This document shows, one piece after another, positions 17,003-26,096 of a stretch of DNA of 29,727 nucleotides. The position numbers and the translations under genes are program-made. Numbering within the stretch: position 1 is the first letter of the stretch; the number at the start of each line of letters is the position of its first letter. Location of the stretch: positions 1 to 29,727 of the forward strand of contig JACKEH010000056.1 of assembly GCA_020633125.1 (NCBI GenBank), written 5' to 3'. The notes under the pieces were generated by a model, which worked only from the letters and a program-made list of their open reading frames with translations, was not told where the DNA came from and ran no database searches. The stretch comes from Sandaracinus sp. Lineage in GTDB: Bacteria; Myxococcota_A; Polyangia; Polyangiales; Houyiibacteriaceae.

Positions 17003-18031
17003 GTGATCCCGAGCGTCTTCCCGCGCTCCGAAGCCCAGCTCGTCACCAGCCTCGAGCTCGAATCGCTCGAGCTCGGGAAAGTGCACCGCCTGCTCTTCGA
17101 CTTGATGGACGACGCCCTCGGCCGCCCCATCGCGCTCCCCCTGCTCGTCGCCCGCGGCAAGAAGCCCGGCCCCGTCTTCGGCATGACCGCCGCCGTGCAT
17201 GGCAACGAGCTCAACGGCGTCCCCGTCATTCACCGTGTCTTTCGCTCGCTCGACCTCGAGACCCTTCGCGGCACCGTGCTCGCGGTCGTCGTCGTCAACG
17301 TCCCGGGCTTTCGCCTGAACCAACGCGAGCTCGACGAAGGCACCGACCTCAACACCATCATGCCGGGCCGCGCGAAGGGCTCGACCCCGCAGGTCTACGC
17401 GCACCGCGTGGTGCAGCGGCTCGTCCGCAAGATGGACCGCTTCCTCGACCTTCACACCGCAAGCTTCGGCCGCATCAACTCGCTCTACGTGCGCGCCGAC
17501 CTCGACCACCCGGTCGCGCGCCAGATGGCCTACCTGCTCCGCCCGCAGATCACGCTGCACAACCAGCCTTCCGACAAGACGCTCCGTGGCGCCGCGATGG
17601 GCTTCGGCATTCCTTCGGTCACGATCGAGATCGGCGACCCGCAGCGTTTCCAGCCCGAGCTCGTGAAGAGCACCGCCCAAGGCGTGCGCCGCTTGCTCGT
17701 GTCGATGGACATGATCCCCAAACGCAAAGTGCAGGTCGGCGACCCGCCCATCCTCTGCGACAAGTCGAAGTGGCTCTACACCGACCGCGGCGGCTTGCTC
17801 GAGGTCTACCCCGAGCTCTGCCAACACGTGCAACGCGGCGACCTCATCGCGCGCCTGACCGACGTCTTCGGCGAGGTGCTGCGCGAGTACCGCGCCCCCG
17901 AAGACGGCGTCGTCATCGGCAAGAGCGTCAACCCCGCCGGCCCCGTCGGCTCCCGCATCCTGCACCTCGGACATCCCGCCGCGCCCGACCGATTCGTCCC
18001 CCGCGAGGACGACCCGAACGCGAGCGAGTGA
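17003..18031 (+). CDS. Succinylglutamate desuccinylase/aspartoacylase-family zinc hydrolase
   Basis: This 342-residue member of the M14-like AstE/AspA family removes acyl groups or hydrolyses amide bonds with one zinc ion. Zinc ligands are visible as His66 and Glu69 in AAVHGNELNG and His151 in FLDLHTASFGR. The family's substrate-loop motif is DEGTDLNTIMPGR (111-123), and a glutamate in PSVTIEIGD fits the catalytic position. The C-terminal ~90 residues are a beta-rich domain (RAPEDGVVIG). The start is GTG at 17003 with GAGGAG six bases upstream. It is followed after 33 bp by a CPBP-like gene, probably co-transcribed. No arginine-degradation genes are nearby, so the substrate is unknown. Confidence 0.88.
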   Translation: MIPSVFPRSEAQLVTSLELESLELGKVHRLLFDLMDDALGRPIALPLLVARGKKPGPVFGMTAAVHGNELNGVPVIHRVFRSLDLETLRGTVLAVVVVNVPGFRLNQRELDEGTDLNTIMPGRAKGSTPQVYAHRVVQRLVRKMDRFLDLHTASFGRINSLYVRADLDHPVARQMAYLLRPQITLHNQPSDKTLRGAAMGFGIPSVTIEIGDPQRFQPELVKSTAQGVRRLLVSMDMIPKRKVQVGDPPILCDKSKWLYTDRGGLLEVYPELCQHVQRGDLIARLTDVFGEVLREYRAPEDGVVIGKSVNPAGPVGSRILHLGHPAAPDRFVPREDDPNASE

Positions 18032-18064
18032 CCGCGGCCGGATCTGCTGCTAACCGTCGCCCCG

Positions 18065-18946
18065 ATGACTCGGGCGAAGATGTTCGCGATCTTCTTCGGG
18101 CTCGCCCTCGGCGGCGGGCTCGCGGTGACGCTCGTCTTCGCGAACAGCTGGACCACGCCGTGGGCCCGCGCGCTGATCGTCGTGCACCTGCTCCCGGTCC
18201 TGCTCGCGACGCTCTTCGTGCAAGGCCCGGTGCTCAAGCAGCCGGTCCTCGAACCGCTCGGCCTGCAGCTGAAGCTCGGCCGTTGGTGGCTCGCCGGCTG
18301 GGTCGGCCCCGTCGTCTTGCTCGCGCTCGGTGTGCTCTTCGCGTGGCTCTTCTTCGGCGTGCAGCCCGTCCTCGACGCCGCGACCTACGTCACGAAGAAA
18401 CGCGCCCTGCTCGCCCCCGACCAGCTCGAGACCTTCGACCGCTACGTTCGTGAGAGCCCGCCGCCGAACCCGCTCTGGTTCTGGCTCGTCGCCAAAGGCA
18501 TGCCCGCGGGCCTCTCGATCAACCTGCTCGTGGCCCTCGCGGGCGAGCTCGGCTTTCGTGGCTTCCTCTTCCGGGAGATTCGCGGCGGCTTCTGGCGTCG
18601 CGCGTTTCTCTCCGGTGTCGCCGAAGCGGCTTGGCTCGCACCGCCCGTCGCCCTCGGCCTTCACTTTCCCGAGAGCCCGCTCGTCGGCGTGGGCCTCGTC
18701 GTGGCCTGGTGCCTGCTCGCGTCTCCCGTGCTCACGTACCTCCGCGCCCGCAGCGGCAGCGTGCTCGTGCCCGCGCTCTTTCGCGGCACCCTGATGGCGC
18801 TCACCCTGCCCGCCACCGAGATCGCGTGGGACGCCACGGCTTGGCAGCGCCCTTTCTTCGGGGTCGCGGGTCTGGCCGCGATGGCGGTCTTGATCCTCGT
18901 GTGTGTGGTTCACGACCGCTTCAGCGCGCAGCGCCTCGCGACCTGA
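18065..18946 (+). CDS. CPBP-family membrane protein lacking the protease motifs (pseudoprotease)
   Basis: This 293-residue polytopic membrane protein looks like the CPBP/Abi (Rce1-type) glutamic protease family. The clearest match is ALAGELGFRGFLFREIRGGFWRRAFLSG (158-185). The family's EExxxR motif reads GELGFR here (Gly160-Glu161-...-Arg165), so the first glutamate is lost. The FxxxH motif expected at about 185-195 is absent. The HxxxN/D motif is replaced by FRGTLM around Arg240. The protein is probably not a protease and may be a binding or scaffold version. It lies 33 bp downstream of the M14 gene. The next 227 bp (18947-19173), convergent with the NtrC gene, hold only a weak 5-bp hairpin with a T-run on the minus strand near 18990-19018. 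Confidence 0.75.
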   Translation: MTRAKMFAIFFGLALGGGLAVTLVFANSWTTPWARALIVVHLLPVLLATLFVQGPVLKQPVLEPLGLQLKLGRWWLAGWVGPVVLLALGVLFAWLFFGVQPVLDAATYVTKKRALLAPDQLETFDRYVRESPPPNPLWFWLVAKGMPAGLSINLLVALAGELGFRGFLFREIRGGFWRRAFLSGVAEAAWLAPPVALGLHFPESPLVGVGLVVAWCLLASPVLTYLRARSGSVLVPALFRGTLMALTLPATEIAWDATAWQRPFFGVAGLAAMAVLILVCVVHDRFSAQRLAT

Positions 18947-19173
18947 GCCACGCTTCGTTTCGTGCGCGAACGGCACTCCGCCGATCCGAAAAACGAAGTT
19001 GTTTCGAGAACTTGTCGACATGCCGACGGGATAGTCGCTCTTCTCAGGGTCATCGGGCAGGTGATCGGCTGTGCCTGACGAAGCCAAGGAGCAAGGACGG
19101 GGCGTCGCGGCCAGGAGGGTCGCGTTTCAGCGGCTCGCGCGTCCGGCTCCGTCCGGCTCCGACCGGCCAAAGG

Positions 19174-20610
<1,437 letters not shown>

Positions 20611-20622
20611 CACAGCATCCTC

Positions 20623-20640
20623 GAGGGGCGTCGGCCCCTC
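20623..20640 (-). promoter_or_regulatory. Hairpin directly upstream of the regulator's ribosome binding site
   Basis: GAGGGGC and GCCCCTC pair around a four-base loop, ending just before the GAGGA that serves the NtrC-type start. Its sequence resembles the middle hairpin of the 28899-29028 element. It may modulate translation (inference). Confidence 0.35.
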
Positions 20641-20645
20641 TCCAC

Positions 20646-20769
20646 GAATCAGGTGCACTGATTCATGCTCTTCTCTTTTCTCGAGGGAGCGGCTCGCTCC
20701 CTCCCAACCGGTCCCCTCCCACCACCGAGCACCACGACCACTCGCACGGATTCGATCCGTGCAAGTGGT
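20646..20769 (-). repeat. Three-hairpin structured intergenic element, copy A
   Basis: Three hairpins are seen: 20646-20664 (GAATCAG/CTGATTC, 5-base loop), 20683-20703 (GAGGGAGCG/CGCTCCCTC, 3-base loop), and 20737-20769. The last has outer ACCACT/AGTGGT, one mismatch, then inner GCACGGAT/ATCCGTGC with a TCG loop. The last begins ten bases after the hemerythrin stop on the minus strand. Sequence and hairpin order match copy B at 28899-29028. Possible identities are a 3'-UTR or small-RNA structure, a terminator-like element, or a mobile stem-loop repeat. Confidence 0.75.
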
Positions 20770-20779
20770 GGGCGCGCTC

Positions 20780-21238
20780 TCAGCCACCGAACGAAGTGGT
20801 CACGACGGAGTCCTTCAAGACACCAGGTGCGAGGTGAACGGACTCTTCGTGGGCCATGTCCTCGCGAATCCTCCGAACCAGCTCGCGAATCCGAGACTCG
20901 AGCTCGGCCGAGCCTGGCGCGCCACCGATCTCGCGGAGCAACGCCCCGAGGACCTCGCCCTGCTCGACGTGCTCACGCTGCAGGTCGGCCACGCGGGCCG
21001 GACCGAAGCCGTCGGCTTCGGCGAGCGCCGGAACGAGGATGGCTTCCTCGTCCTTCATGTGCGCGACCAGCGCGGCATGAAGCGTCGACGCCGCCGCGCG
21101 GGCTTCGTCCAGGACGCCCTCCCCAGCCGCCAGTCGATCCGCGATCGCGTCGAGGGCATCGAGGTGCGTTCGAAGCGCCACGTGCTCCGCCAGGATCTTC
21201 TTCCGTACCTCGCTCGGCTTCGGCTGCTCGTCCCCCAT
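20780..21238 (-). CDS. Hemerythrin-like (HHE) domain protein
   Basis: This 152-residue helical protein has the histidine/acidic pattern of hemerythrin-like HHE proteins. Candidate di-iron ligands are His19 and His25 (LAEHVALRTH), His60 and Glu64 (LVAHMKDEEA), His90 with Glu94, and His130 with His135 (MAHEESVHL). These proteins bind oxygen or NO, or help iron-sulfur repair under nitrosative and oxidative stress. The ATG at 21238 has GGAG about seven bases upstream. An in-frame ATG at 21268 lacks one and is rejected. It lies between an NtrC-type regulator and two universal stress proteins. The exact ligand set would need structural alignment. Confidence 0.82.
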   Translation of the reverse strand: MGDEQPKPSEVRKKILAEHVALRTHLDALDAIADRLAAGEGVLDEARAAASTLHAALVAHMKDEEAILVPALAEADGFGPARVADLQREHVEQGEVLGALLREIGGAPGSAELESRIRELVRRIREDMAHEESVHLAPGVLKDSVVTTSFGG

Positions 21239-21540
21239 CGTCCCGCTCCTTCGTCCGTGGTCGACCACGGCGCCTCAGCACACACCGTTCCAGTCTCGAA
21301 TCGGGTGCGTGGAGCACTCCCGCCTCGGAGTCTGGCTTCGTTCCATCGATCTCCACCTCCCACCGAAGGCGAAGAGACTCGGTCCCCCTCGAACCCGTGC
21401 GTTGGCTCGGCTCGAGACCAGACCTCGATGCACGAAGGGCGTCCGCAGCAGCCTGCCACGAACGCCCTTCCGATCGTACCCCGAGCGACCGAGCTGCGCA
21501 GATTCTGCGCGCGACGGGCGCCTGTACGCAGAATCTGCGC
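21239..21540. other. Intergenic region with two inverted repeats
   Basis: This 302-bp stretch lies between the universal stress gene and the downstream hemerythrin gene (both minus strand). Besides the strong dyad at 21496-21540 it holds GAAGGGCGT (21434-21442) paired with ACGCCCTTC (21462-21470). The hemerythrin promoter should lie in 21239-21430, where I see no clear hexamer pair. Confidence 0.5.
21496..21540. terminator. 14-bp perfect inverted repeat at the universal stress gene stop codon
   Basis: GCGCAGATTCTGCG (21496-21509) and CGCAGAATCTGCGC (21527-21540) are perfect complements with a 17-base spacer, touching the stop codon at 21541. Each arm is itself almost a palindrome (GCGCAGA/TCTGCGC), so it could also be two operator sites. 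It lacks a T-tract, so a 3'-end hairpin or a binding site are both possible. Confidence 0.55.
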
Positions 21541-22005
21541 TCAATCCGTCTCGCCGGCGCGCACCACGAGCACCGGGCATTTGGCCATGCGGGTCACACG
21601 CTCGGCGACCGATCCGAGCAGCACCCGCTTGAGGCCGGTGCGGCCGTGCGAGGCGACGACGATGAGGTCCACGCCTTCGTCGTGCGCGAGGTCGGCGAGC
21701 GCGTCGCCGGGCGCCGGGTGGCGAAGCGGCACGATCTTCACCCGCGCCGCACGGTCTGCGAAGACGTCTTGCGCGGTCTGCGTGAGCGCTTCGCGGATCG
21801 ACTTCTCGATCTCGCGGGTCGCGCTTTCGAGCAAATCCGTGGGCCCCGGGATCACGGAGGGCGCCACGAAGGGCGTCGGATCGAAGACGCTCGCCAGCAC
21901 GACGTCCGCGTCGAAGGTCTTGGCGTAGAAAGCGGCGGTCGCGAGCGCAGCCTTGCTCGACTCCGAAAGGTCCGTACCGACGAGAATCTTCTTGGGACCG
22001 TGCAT
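21541..22005 (-). CDS. Universal stress protein (UspA family)
   Basis: This single-domain universal stress protein of 154 residues opens with KKILVGTDLSESSKAALATA. It ends with the ATP-binding motif ASHGRTGLKRVLLGSVAERVTRMAKCPVLVV (G-x2-G-x9-G-S). The ATG at 22005 has AGGAGA at good spacing. It is divergent from a second universal stress gene at 22153 across a 147-bp region, in which GCTCC/GGAGC form a small dyad near 22040-22057. The clustering suggests a common stress response. Its specific role is not readable from sequence. Confidence 0.92.
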   Translation of the reverse strand: MHGPKKILVGTDLSESSKAALATAAFYAKTFDADVVLASVFDPTPFVAPSVIPGPTDLLESATREIEKSIREALTQTAQDVFADRAARVKIVPLRHPAPGDALADLAHDEGVDLIVVASHGRTGLKRVLLGSVAERVTRMAKCPVLVVRAGETD

Positions 22006-22152
22006 GACTTTCTCCTGCGCGGACGGCTGGTCCGCATGTTGCTCCGTACCGAGGAGCCCGAGGGTGGTTGGCAGCCTACTTCAAGCCGCGCGCCCGGAGG
22101 CTAGCAAGACGAGAGCCGCGACGAGGTCGCGCTCTTTCGAGGGGAGCTCGAC

Positions 22153-22761
22153 ATGAAGACCTGGAACGTGATCGTGGGCATGGATTTCAGCGAATGCGGT
22201 GAGCGCGCCTTCCGCCAGGCCGTGCAGCTCGCCTCCCGCCACGCCGGCGGTGCGCAGATCCACATCGCCCATGCGGTGGCGGACAAGGAGATGACGCTCG
22301 GCAGCAAGGTCGAGAAGCAGGCCGACGCCATGGGCCACGCGCCGCGTCAGATCTGGGACCGCGTGGTGAAAATCCTCGAGACCGAAGGGCTCGCGCTCGA
22401 CGCAGTGCCGATCTGGCAGCACGTGCGGCTGGGCAGCCCGGTCGAGGTCATCACGCAGGTGGCCGCCGACTACGAAGGTGACCTCGTGGTGGTCGGCACC
22501 CACGGACGCACGGGCGTGAAGCGCCTCGTGATGGGCTCGGTCGCCGAGACCCTCGTGCGCGACGGACGCTTCCCGGTGCTCGTGGCGCACGTGAACCAGC
22601 TCGCCGACGTGCCCAAGACCGTGACGCCCGACGAGCCGCTGACCGCAGAGCAGCTCGAAGCACGCAAGTCGGCCGGCGGCGGAGTCGAGCACCACGTCTA
22701 CCGCTCGACCTTGATCGATGCGTGGCGTGGGTTCGGTCGCCCGACGAACCCCGGCATGTGA
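22153..22761 (+). CDS. Universal stress protein with C-terminal extension
   Basis: This 202-residue universal stress protein has the N-terminal strand WNVIVGMDFSECGERAFRQA and the nucleotide-binding motif GTHGRTGVKRLVMGSVAETLVR. It is about 50 residues longer than the usual ~145. The extra C-terminal segment (about 155-202, PDEPLTAEQLEARKSAGGG and onward) is polar and of unknown role. The ATG at 22153 is preceded by GAGGGGAG. A strong terminator at 22817 closes the gene. It is probably controlled together with its divergent paralogue. Confidence 0.9.
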   Translation: MKTWNVIVGMDFSECGERAFRQAVQLASRHAGGAQIHIAHAVADKEMTLGSKVEKQADAMGHAPRQIWDRVVKILETEGLALDAVPIWQHVRLGSPVEVITQVAADYEGDLVVVGTHGRTGVKRLVMGSVAETLVRDGRFPVLVAHVNQLADVPKTVTPDEPLTAEQLEARKSAGGGVEHHVYRSTLIDAWRGFGRPTNPGM

Positions 22762-22777
22762 GCCCCACGAAGCCTCC

Positions 22778-22813
22778 GGCGTTCACGTTTCCTCCGGTCC
22801 AGCCGTGAACGCC
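22778..22813 (+). other. 10-bp inverted repeat before the terminator
   Basis: GGCGTTCACG (22778-22787) and CGTGAACGCC (22804-22813) are perfect complements, 16 bases after the stress-protein stop and just before the terminator hairpin. They would form a second 3'-UTR stem, perhaps protecting the mRNA end (inference). Confidence 0.5.
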
Positions 22814-22816
22814 TCC

Positions 22817-22853
22817 AACGACCGCTCGGTTCGCCGAGCGGTCGTTCTCTTTC
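22817..22853 (+). terminator. Intrinsic terminator of the second universal stress gene
   Basis: AACGACCGCTCGG (22817-22829) and CCGAGCGGTCGTT (22834-22846) form 13 perfect pairs around a TTCG tetraloop, followed by CTCTTT. It is one of the two strongest terminators in the window. Confidence 0.88.
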
Positions 22854-23395
22854 CGGAGGCTTGGTGAAAAAACCAGCGTGAGCATCGCTCGGCGACGAAG
22901 GAGAATTCTCGGATTCGCGCGCGATCGTCCACCGCGATCCCACATGCGGATCGCGGCAGATACGTGGCTCGAGTCCATCTCGTTCTCGTCCTGACGCAAG
23001 AACGGGCACCCAAACCGCGTCGGCCTCTCTTTCGCGTCCGTGTGACGCGTCACGCGGGTGACCGATGGCGACCCCCGACGACGGTGGAGCAAAGCGCGTC
23101 GTCTCGAGACGGTCCGAGCCCGAGTGGAAAACTCGATCGCGCGAATCCCTCGTCCGCGCAGCGCGATTCGCGTGCTTCGCCCCGATCCTCCACCGCGATC
23201 CCCCAGGCGGATCGCCGTGGATACCGCGACGTTCGAGGGTCGAGGTGGAAAACGTCCACCTTCGAATCCCCCGTCGCACGCGAGCGAATCTGGCGCGCGC
23301 CCCCGATCGTCCACCGCGATCCCCCAGGCGGATCGCATCGGATACTTGCCCGCGAGGCGCGTCGACGTGTCGCCCTCGATCCGGCCGTCGCGTCT
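22854..23395. repeat. Intergenic repeat region with three copies of a 33-bp hairpin repeat
   Basis: The core begins CGATC(G/C)TCCACCGCG and lies at 22922-22954, 23183-23215 and 23304-23336. Copies 2 and 3 differ at one base, and copies 1 and 3 at two. Each contains GCGATCC, a seven-base loop and GGATCGC; both changes in copy 1 fall in the loop. Copies 2 and 3 belong to a diverged unit of about 121 bp, each with a GTGGAAAAC segment about 55-60 bases before the core. The region lies between convergent genes and has no coding signature; the copies fall in different frames. Confidence 0.75.
22982..23003 (+). repeat. 22-bp dispersed repeat, copy 2
   Basis: This matches 14542-14563 except at positions 7 and 17, keeping the inverted GTTCT/AGAAC ends. 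It is also located between two convergent genes. Confidence 0.6.
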
Positions 23396-24022
23396 TCAGG
23401 GGGAATGCGCGAGCCACGCCGCGGTGCGAGGCGCCGCTTCGGGCCGCAAGAGCAGCTCGAGCCGCAAGAGCCTCAGATCGTCCGCGTCGTCCACGTCGTA
23501 CCAAGGCTCGAGCACGACCGCGTCGGGGTGATGCTCGAGCGTGTCCGCGAGCGCGTGCGACGTCGACCACCGGACCGAGTCGAAACACGGCACGACCCGC
23601 GCCCCGACCAGCACGTAGCCGCCGTCCGCGCTCGGCACGAAGACCACGTCGTGGCGCTCGAGCGCTTCGCGCGCCGCCACCAAGACCCGTCGCGGCAAGG
23701 TCGGCACGTCGGTCCCGACGAGCAGCACCGGCAGCCCGTGGGCGAGCTCGACCTCGAAGCATCGGCGCATGCGTTCCCCGAGGTCGTCGCCCACTTGGGC
23801 CCGTATCGGCACGTCGACGGCGTCGAGGGTCGGGTGGTTCGGATCGCCGTCGACCCAGAGCGTGAGTGGGCCCGGCAGCGCCTGGGCGTTCGTCACCGCG
23901 TCGAGCAAGAAGGCGCGGTAGAGCGAGGCCGCCCGCTCTGCGCCGAGCGTCGCGCCGAGCCGTGTCTTCACGTGGCCCGCGACCGGCGGTTTGCCGAAGA
24001 GCGCGACGCGGGTGGCTTTCAC
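23396..24022 (-). CDS. DUF2064/TIGR04282-type glycosyltransferase-like protein
   Basis: This 208-residue protein matches the DUF2064 group (transferase family of GT-A nucleotide-sugar fold). Signs are VALFGKPPVAGHVKTRLGATLG at the start (usual FxKxPxxGxVKTRL), LLVGTDVPTLP (GxDxP) and VFVPSADGGYVLVGAR (DGGY). The GTG at 24022 overlaps the stop of the upstream glycosyltransferase by GTGA, with GGTGAG upstream, so the two are translationally coupled. Longer starts would overlap the neighbour and are rejected. This pair is often found together in bacteria, but the sugar donor and acceptor are unknown. Confidence 0.85.
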   Translation of the reverse strand: MKATRVALFGKPPVAGHVKTRLGATLGAERAASLYRAFLLDAVTNAQALPGPLTLWVDGDPNHPTLDAVDVPIRAQVGDDLGERMRRCFEVELAHGLPVLLVGTDVPTLPRRVLVAAREALERHDVVFVPSADGGYVLVGARVVPCFDSVRWSTSHALADTLEHHPDAVVLEPWYDVDDADDLRLLRLELLLRPEAAPRTAAWLAHSP

Positions 24023-24705
24023 GAGCTCACCGCGTGCCGGGCCAGGAGCCAGAGGATCTTGCGGCTCGCGCCGAGCGTGCCGCGAATCGTGCCGCTCACC
24101 TTCGACTCGCCGATGCGTGGCCGGTAGCTGACGGGCACCTCGGCGCCGCGAAAGCCGAGCCGCGCGGCGCGAATCTGCATCTCGACCGTCCAGCCGTAGT
24201 TGCGGTCGCGCATGCGGAGTTGGTCGAGCGCGTCCCAACGAATCGCGCGAAAGGGGCCGAGGTCGGTGTACTCGGCCTGGTAGACGACCTTCAGCACCAC
24301 GCAGGCGATCGCGTTGCCGACCCGCTGCTGCGGGGTGAGCGCGCCGCGTTGCAGGTTGCCGCGCACGCGCGAGCCGATGACGAGGTCGGCTTTGCCCGCG
24401 GCGATCGGCGCCAACAAGGACGGCAGCTCCTCCGGATGATCGGAGGCGTCACCGTCGAGAAAGACCACCACGTCGGGCGGGTCGCTCTCGAGGTGGGCGA
24501 GCGCCTTCAGGCACGCCGCCCCGTAGCCCCGCTCGTCCTCGCGAACGACCTCCGCGCCCCCCGCGCGGGCGACCTCGGCCGTGCGGTCGGTCGATCCGTT
24601 GTCCGCCACCACCACCCGCCGCACCGTCGGACGCGGAATCGCCGCGAGCACGGTGGGCAGTGCGGCTTCTTCGTTCAGGGCGGGGATGACGACGTCGACC
24701 TTCAT
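24019..24705 (-). CDS. Family 2 glycosyltransferase (dolichyl-phosphate-mannose-synthase-like)
   Basis: This 228-residue GT-A glycosyltransferase begins MKVDVVIPALNEEAALPTVL. Its nucleotide-sugar part has VVVADNGSTDRTAEVA and the metal-binding DGD at 84-86 (VVVFLDGDASDHPEELPSLL). It continues with GSRVRGN and a C-terminal acceptor region with WTVEMQIRAARLGFRGAEVPVSYRPRIGESKVSGT, which is typical of DPM1/polyprenyl-phosphate glycosyltransferases. It lacks membrane helices. It is first in a two-gene set with the DUF2064 protein and probably glycosylates a polyprenyl-phosphate or small acceptor on the cytoplasmic face. There is no clear Shine-Dalgarno at the ATG. Confidence 0.9.
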   Translation of the reverse strand: MKVDVVIPALNEEAALPTVLAAIPRPTVRRVVVADNGSTDRTAEVARAGGAEVVREDERGYGAACLKALAHLESDPPDVVVFLDGDASDHPEELPSLLAPIAAGKADLVIGSRVRGNLQRGALTPQQRVGNAIACVVLKVVYQAEYTDLGPFRAIRWDALDQLRMRDRNYGWTVEMQIRAARLGFRGAEVPVSYRPRIGESKVSGTIRGTLGASRKILWLLARHAVSS

Positions 24706-25154
24706 CGGAGGGCCTTACGTCGGGCCGGTACGTTCGTCACGCCAGGCCGGATCAACGGTATACACCTCGTCGCTCGTCTGCTCCGCGCCGTACCCCATGC
24801 CCGACTCGTGAGAAGAAACTCGGAGGGCGAGAGTCTGGCGAAATCGGCCGTTCGAGTCGGGCCCTCACGTTCGATTCCGACGCGCGTGTGATTCGCCGAC
24901 TTGCGCAGAGCGGGTTTGGCGAAAAACCGGGGTGCTTCCCGCGAGCCATGCCCGTGCCCGTGCCCTGCTCGACTGGTGAGAAGAACCTCGGGGGCGAGAG
25001 TTTGGAGAGCTCGGGCGCTTTCGAATCCGGCGCTCGCGCTCGATTCGTTGCCGAGGCGCCCCGCGAAGCGCGAGACCGGAGTCCGCGCGAGTCGACGAAT
25101 CGGGCACGGGCACGGGCACGGACACCGGGCATTCGGCGACAGCCCGCGCCGCGC
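24706..25154. repeat. Intergenic region with a diverged direct repeat and inverted GTGCCC ends
   Basis: Two related ~100-bp blocks occur, at 24794-24900 and 24946-25053. They are clearest in the 36-base segment from CGACT(C/G)GTGAGAAGAA to GGGCGAGAGT(C/T)TGG, with one gap and about four substitutions. The second block is enclosed by CCCGTGCCCGTGCCC (24951-24965) and GGGCACGGGCACGGGCACGG (25102-25121), which are reverse complements. The region precedes the glycosyltransferase operon and follows the lipoprotein gene. No gene is evident; GTATAC near 24760 could belong to a promoter but has no good -35 partner. Confidence 0.65.
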
Positions 25155-26096
25155 TCAACGCGTGACGCAGACCGCGCGCGTCGCGGCGTCGAACCCACCC
25201 CGCTGGTCACGCATGACGAAGTAGATCGGCACCAAGAGGCCGCCCTCGGGCACGGAGATGTCCTCGTCGATGGGCTCGAATTCCAGATCCGCGATCGGGT
25301 CCTCGACGGTGATGAAGGTGAAGCGACGCTCGATTCGGCGGAACGGGGAGAGGGTCTCGACGTAGATCTGCTCGGGCACGGTCTCCAGCTCGCCGTCCAC
25401 GCTCAAGCGCTCGTAGAGCTCGAGGTCGTCCTCACGCGCGAGGAGCACGATCTCGATCGGATCGCTGCCGTACGCGACCTCCGGGTAGCCCTGTCCGACG
25501 CACGGGCCCGTGGTCGTGGGCTCGGCCGTCCACTCTTCGCCGCCGAGGGTGATGCTCGCGATGCGCGGGGCGCGGTTCTCGCGGCCCGCGTCGATCGCGA
25601 CGGGGTGCGGGAACGTGAACACCTGCGGCACGCCGACGCCGTCCTGACAGATTCGCGCGGGGTCGAAGCCCTCCGACGCGTCGGCCGCGGTCAGGTCGAT
25701 CGCGCCGTTCATGCAGACCGCGCCGACGAAGAGCACGTTCCGGTTCGTGTAGTCCTCGGGCAGCGTGACCACGAAGGGCCGATCCTCGTCGTCCGGGTCG
25801 GCCTTCGCGTCGAAGACGATCGGCTCGCCCGCACAGAAGTTGAAGCCCGAGGTCTCCGCCGGCTCACACGCCAGGAAGACCCACGAAGGCCTCACCGGCG
25901 TGCCGTCCGGCTGGGCGTAGAGCAGCTGCACCCGAAGCGTCTCGCCGGGACGCGGCGTCACGCGATCGCCCGCGTCGTCGACGGAGGCGAGCAGGCCGGT
26001 CATGCGCGCTTCGACCACCAGCCACGCGGGGTCGACGCTGGGTCCACACGCGATCGCGAGCGGCAAGAGAAGAACGAGTCGGCGAAGGAAGATCAC
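25155..26096 (-). CDS. Predicted outer-membrane lipoprotein paired with the TonB receptor
   Basis: This 313-residue protein has a lipoprotein signal, MIFLRRLVLLLPLAIAC, with lipid-modifiable Cys17. The mature part is acidic, with several cysteines (FLACEPAETSGFNFCAGEP, VCMNGAI, ARICQDG, TGPCVGQG). Beta-strand-like stretches are reminiscent of Ig-like or cell-surface lipoproteins, but I recognise no named family. The GTG start at 26096 overlaps the receptor's stop codon by GTGA, so it is translated together with the receptor. It may be the receptor's surface partner, capturing or capping its ligand (inference from overlap and location). Confidence 0.82.
   Translation of the reverse strand: MIFLRRLVLLLPLAIACGPSVDPAWLVVEARMTGLLASVDDAGDRVTPRPGETLRVQLLYAQPDGTPVRPSWVFLACEPAETSGFNFCAGEPIVFDAKADPDDEDRPFVVTLPEDYTNRNVLFVGAVCMNGAIDLTAADASEGFDPARICQDGVGVPQVFTFPHPVAIDAGRENRAPRIASITLGGEEWTAEPTTTGPCVGQGYPEVAYGSDPIEIVLLAREDDLELYERLSVDGELETVPEQIYVETLSPFRRIERRFTFITVEDPIADLEFEPIDEDISVPEGGLLVPIYFVMRDQRGGFDAATRAVCVTR

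Noticed and set aside
15481..18453. A 990-residue plus-strand open frame
   Set aside because: It is antisense to the EamA and DAGK genes and out of frame with the M14 gene, so it is a high-GC shadow.
18988..19018. Terminator for the NtrC-type gene
   Set aside because: The stem has only five pairs, it lies over 150 bases after the stop codon, and only the T-run is convincing.
20611..20787. N-terminal extension of the NtrC-type regulator
   Set aside because: The extra 59 residues translate the three-hairpin element and overlap the hemerythrin stop. The ATG at 20610 has a Shine-Dalgarno and gives the normal family start.
22762..23395. Degenerate coding gene on the minus strand
   Set aside because: Repeated peptides such as AIRLGDRGG appear in the translations, but the copies fall in different frames and the DNA hairpin explains the conservation better.
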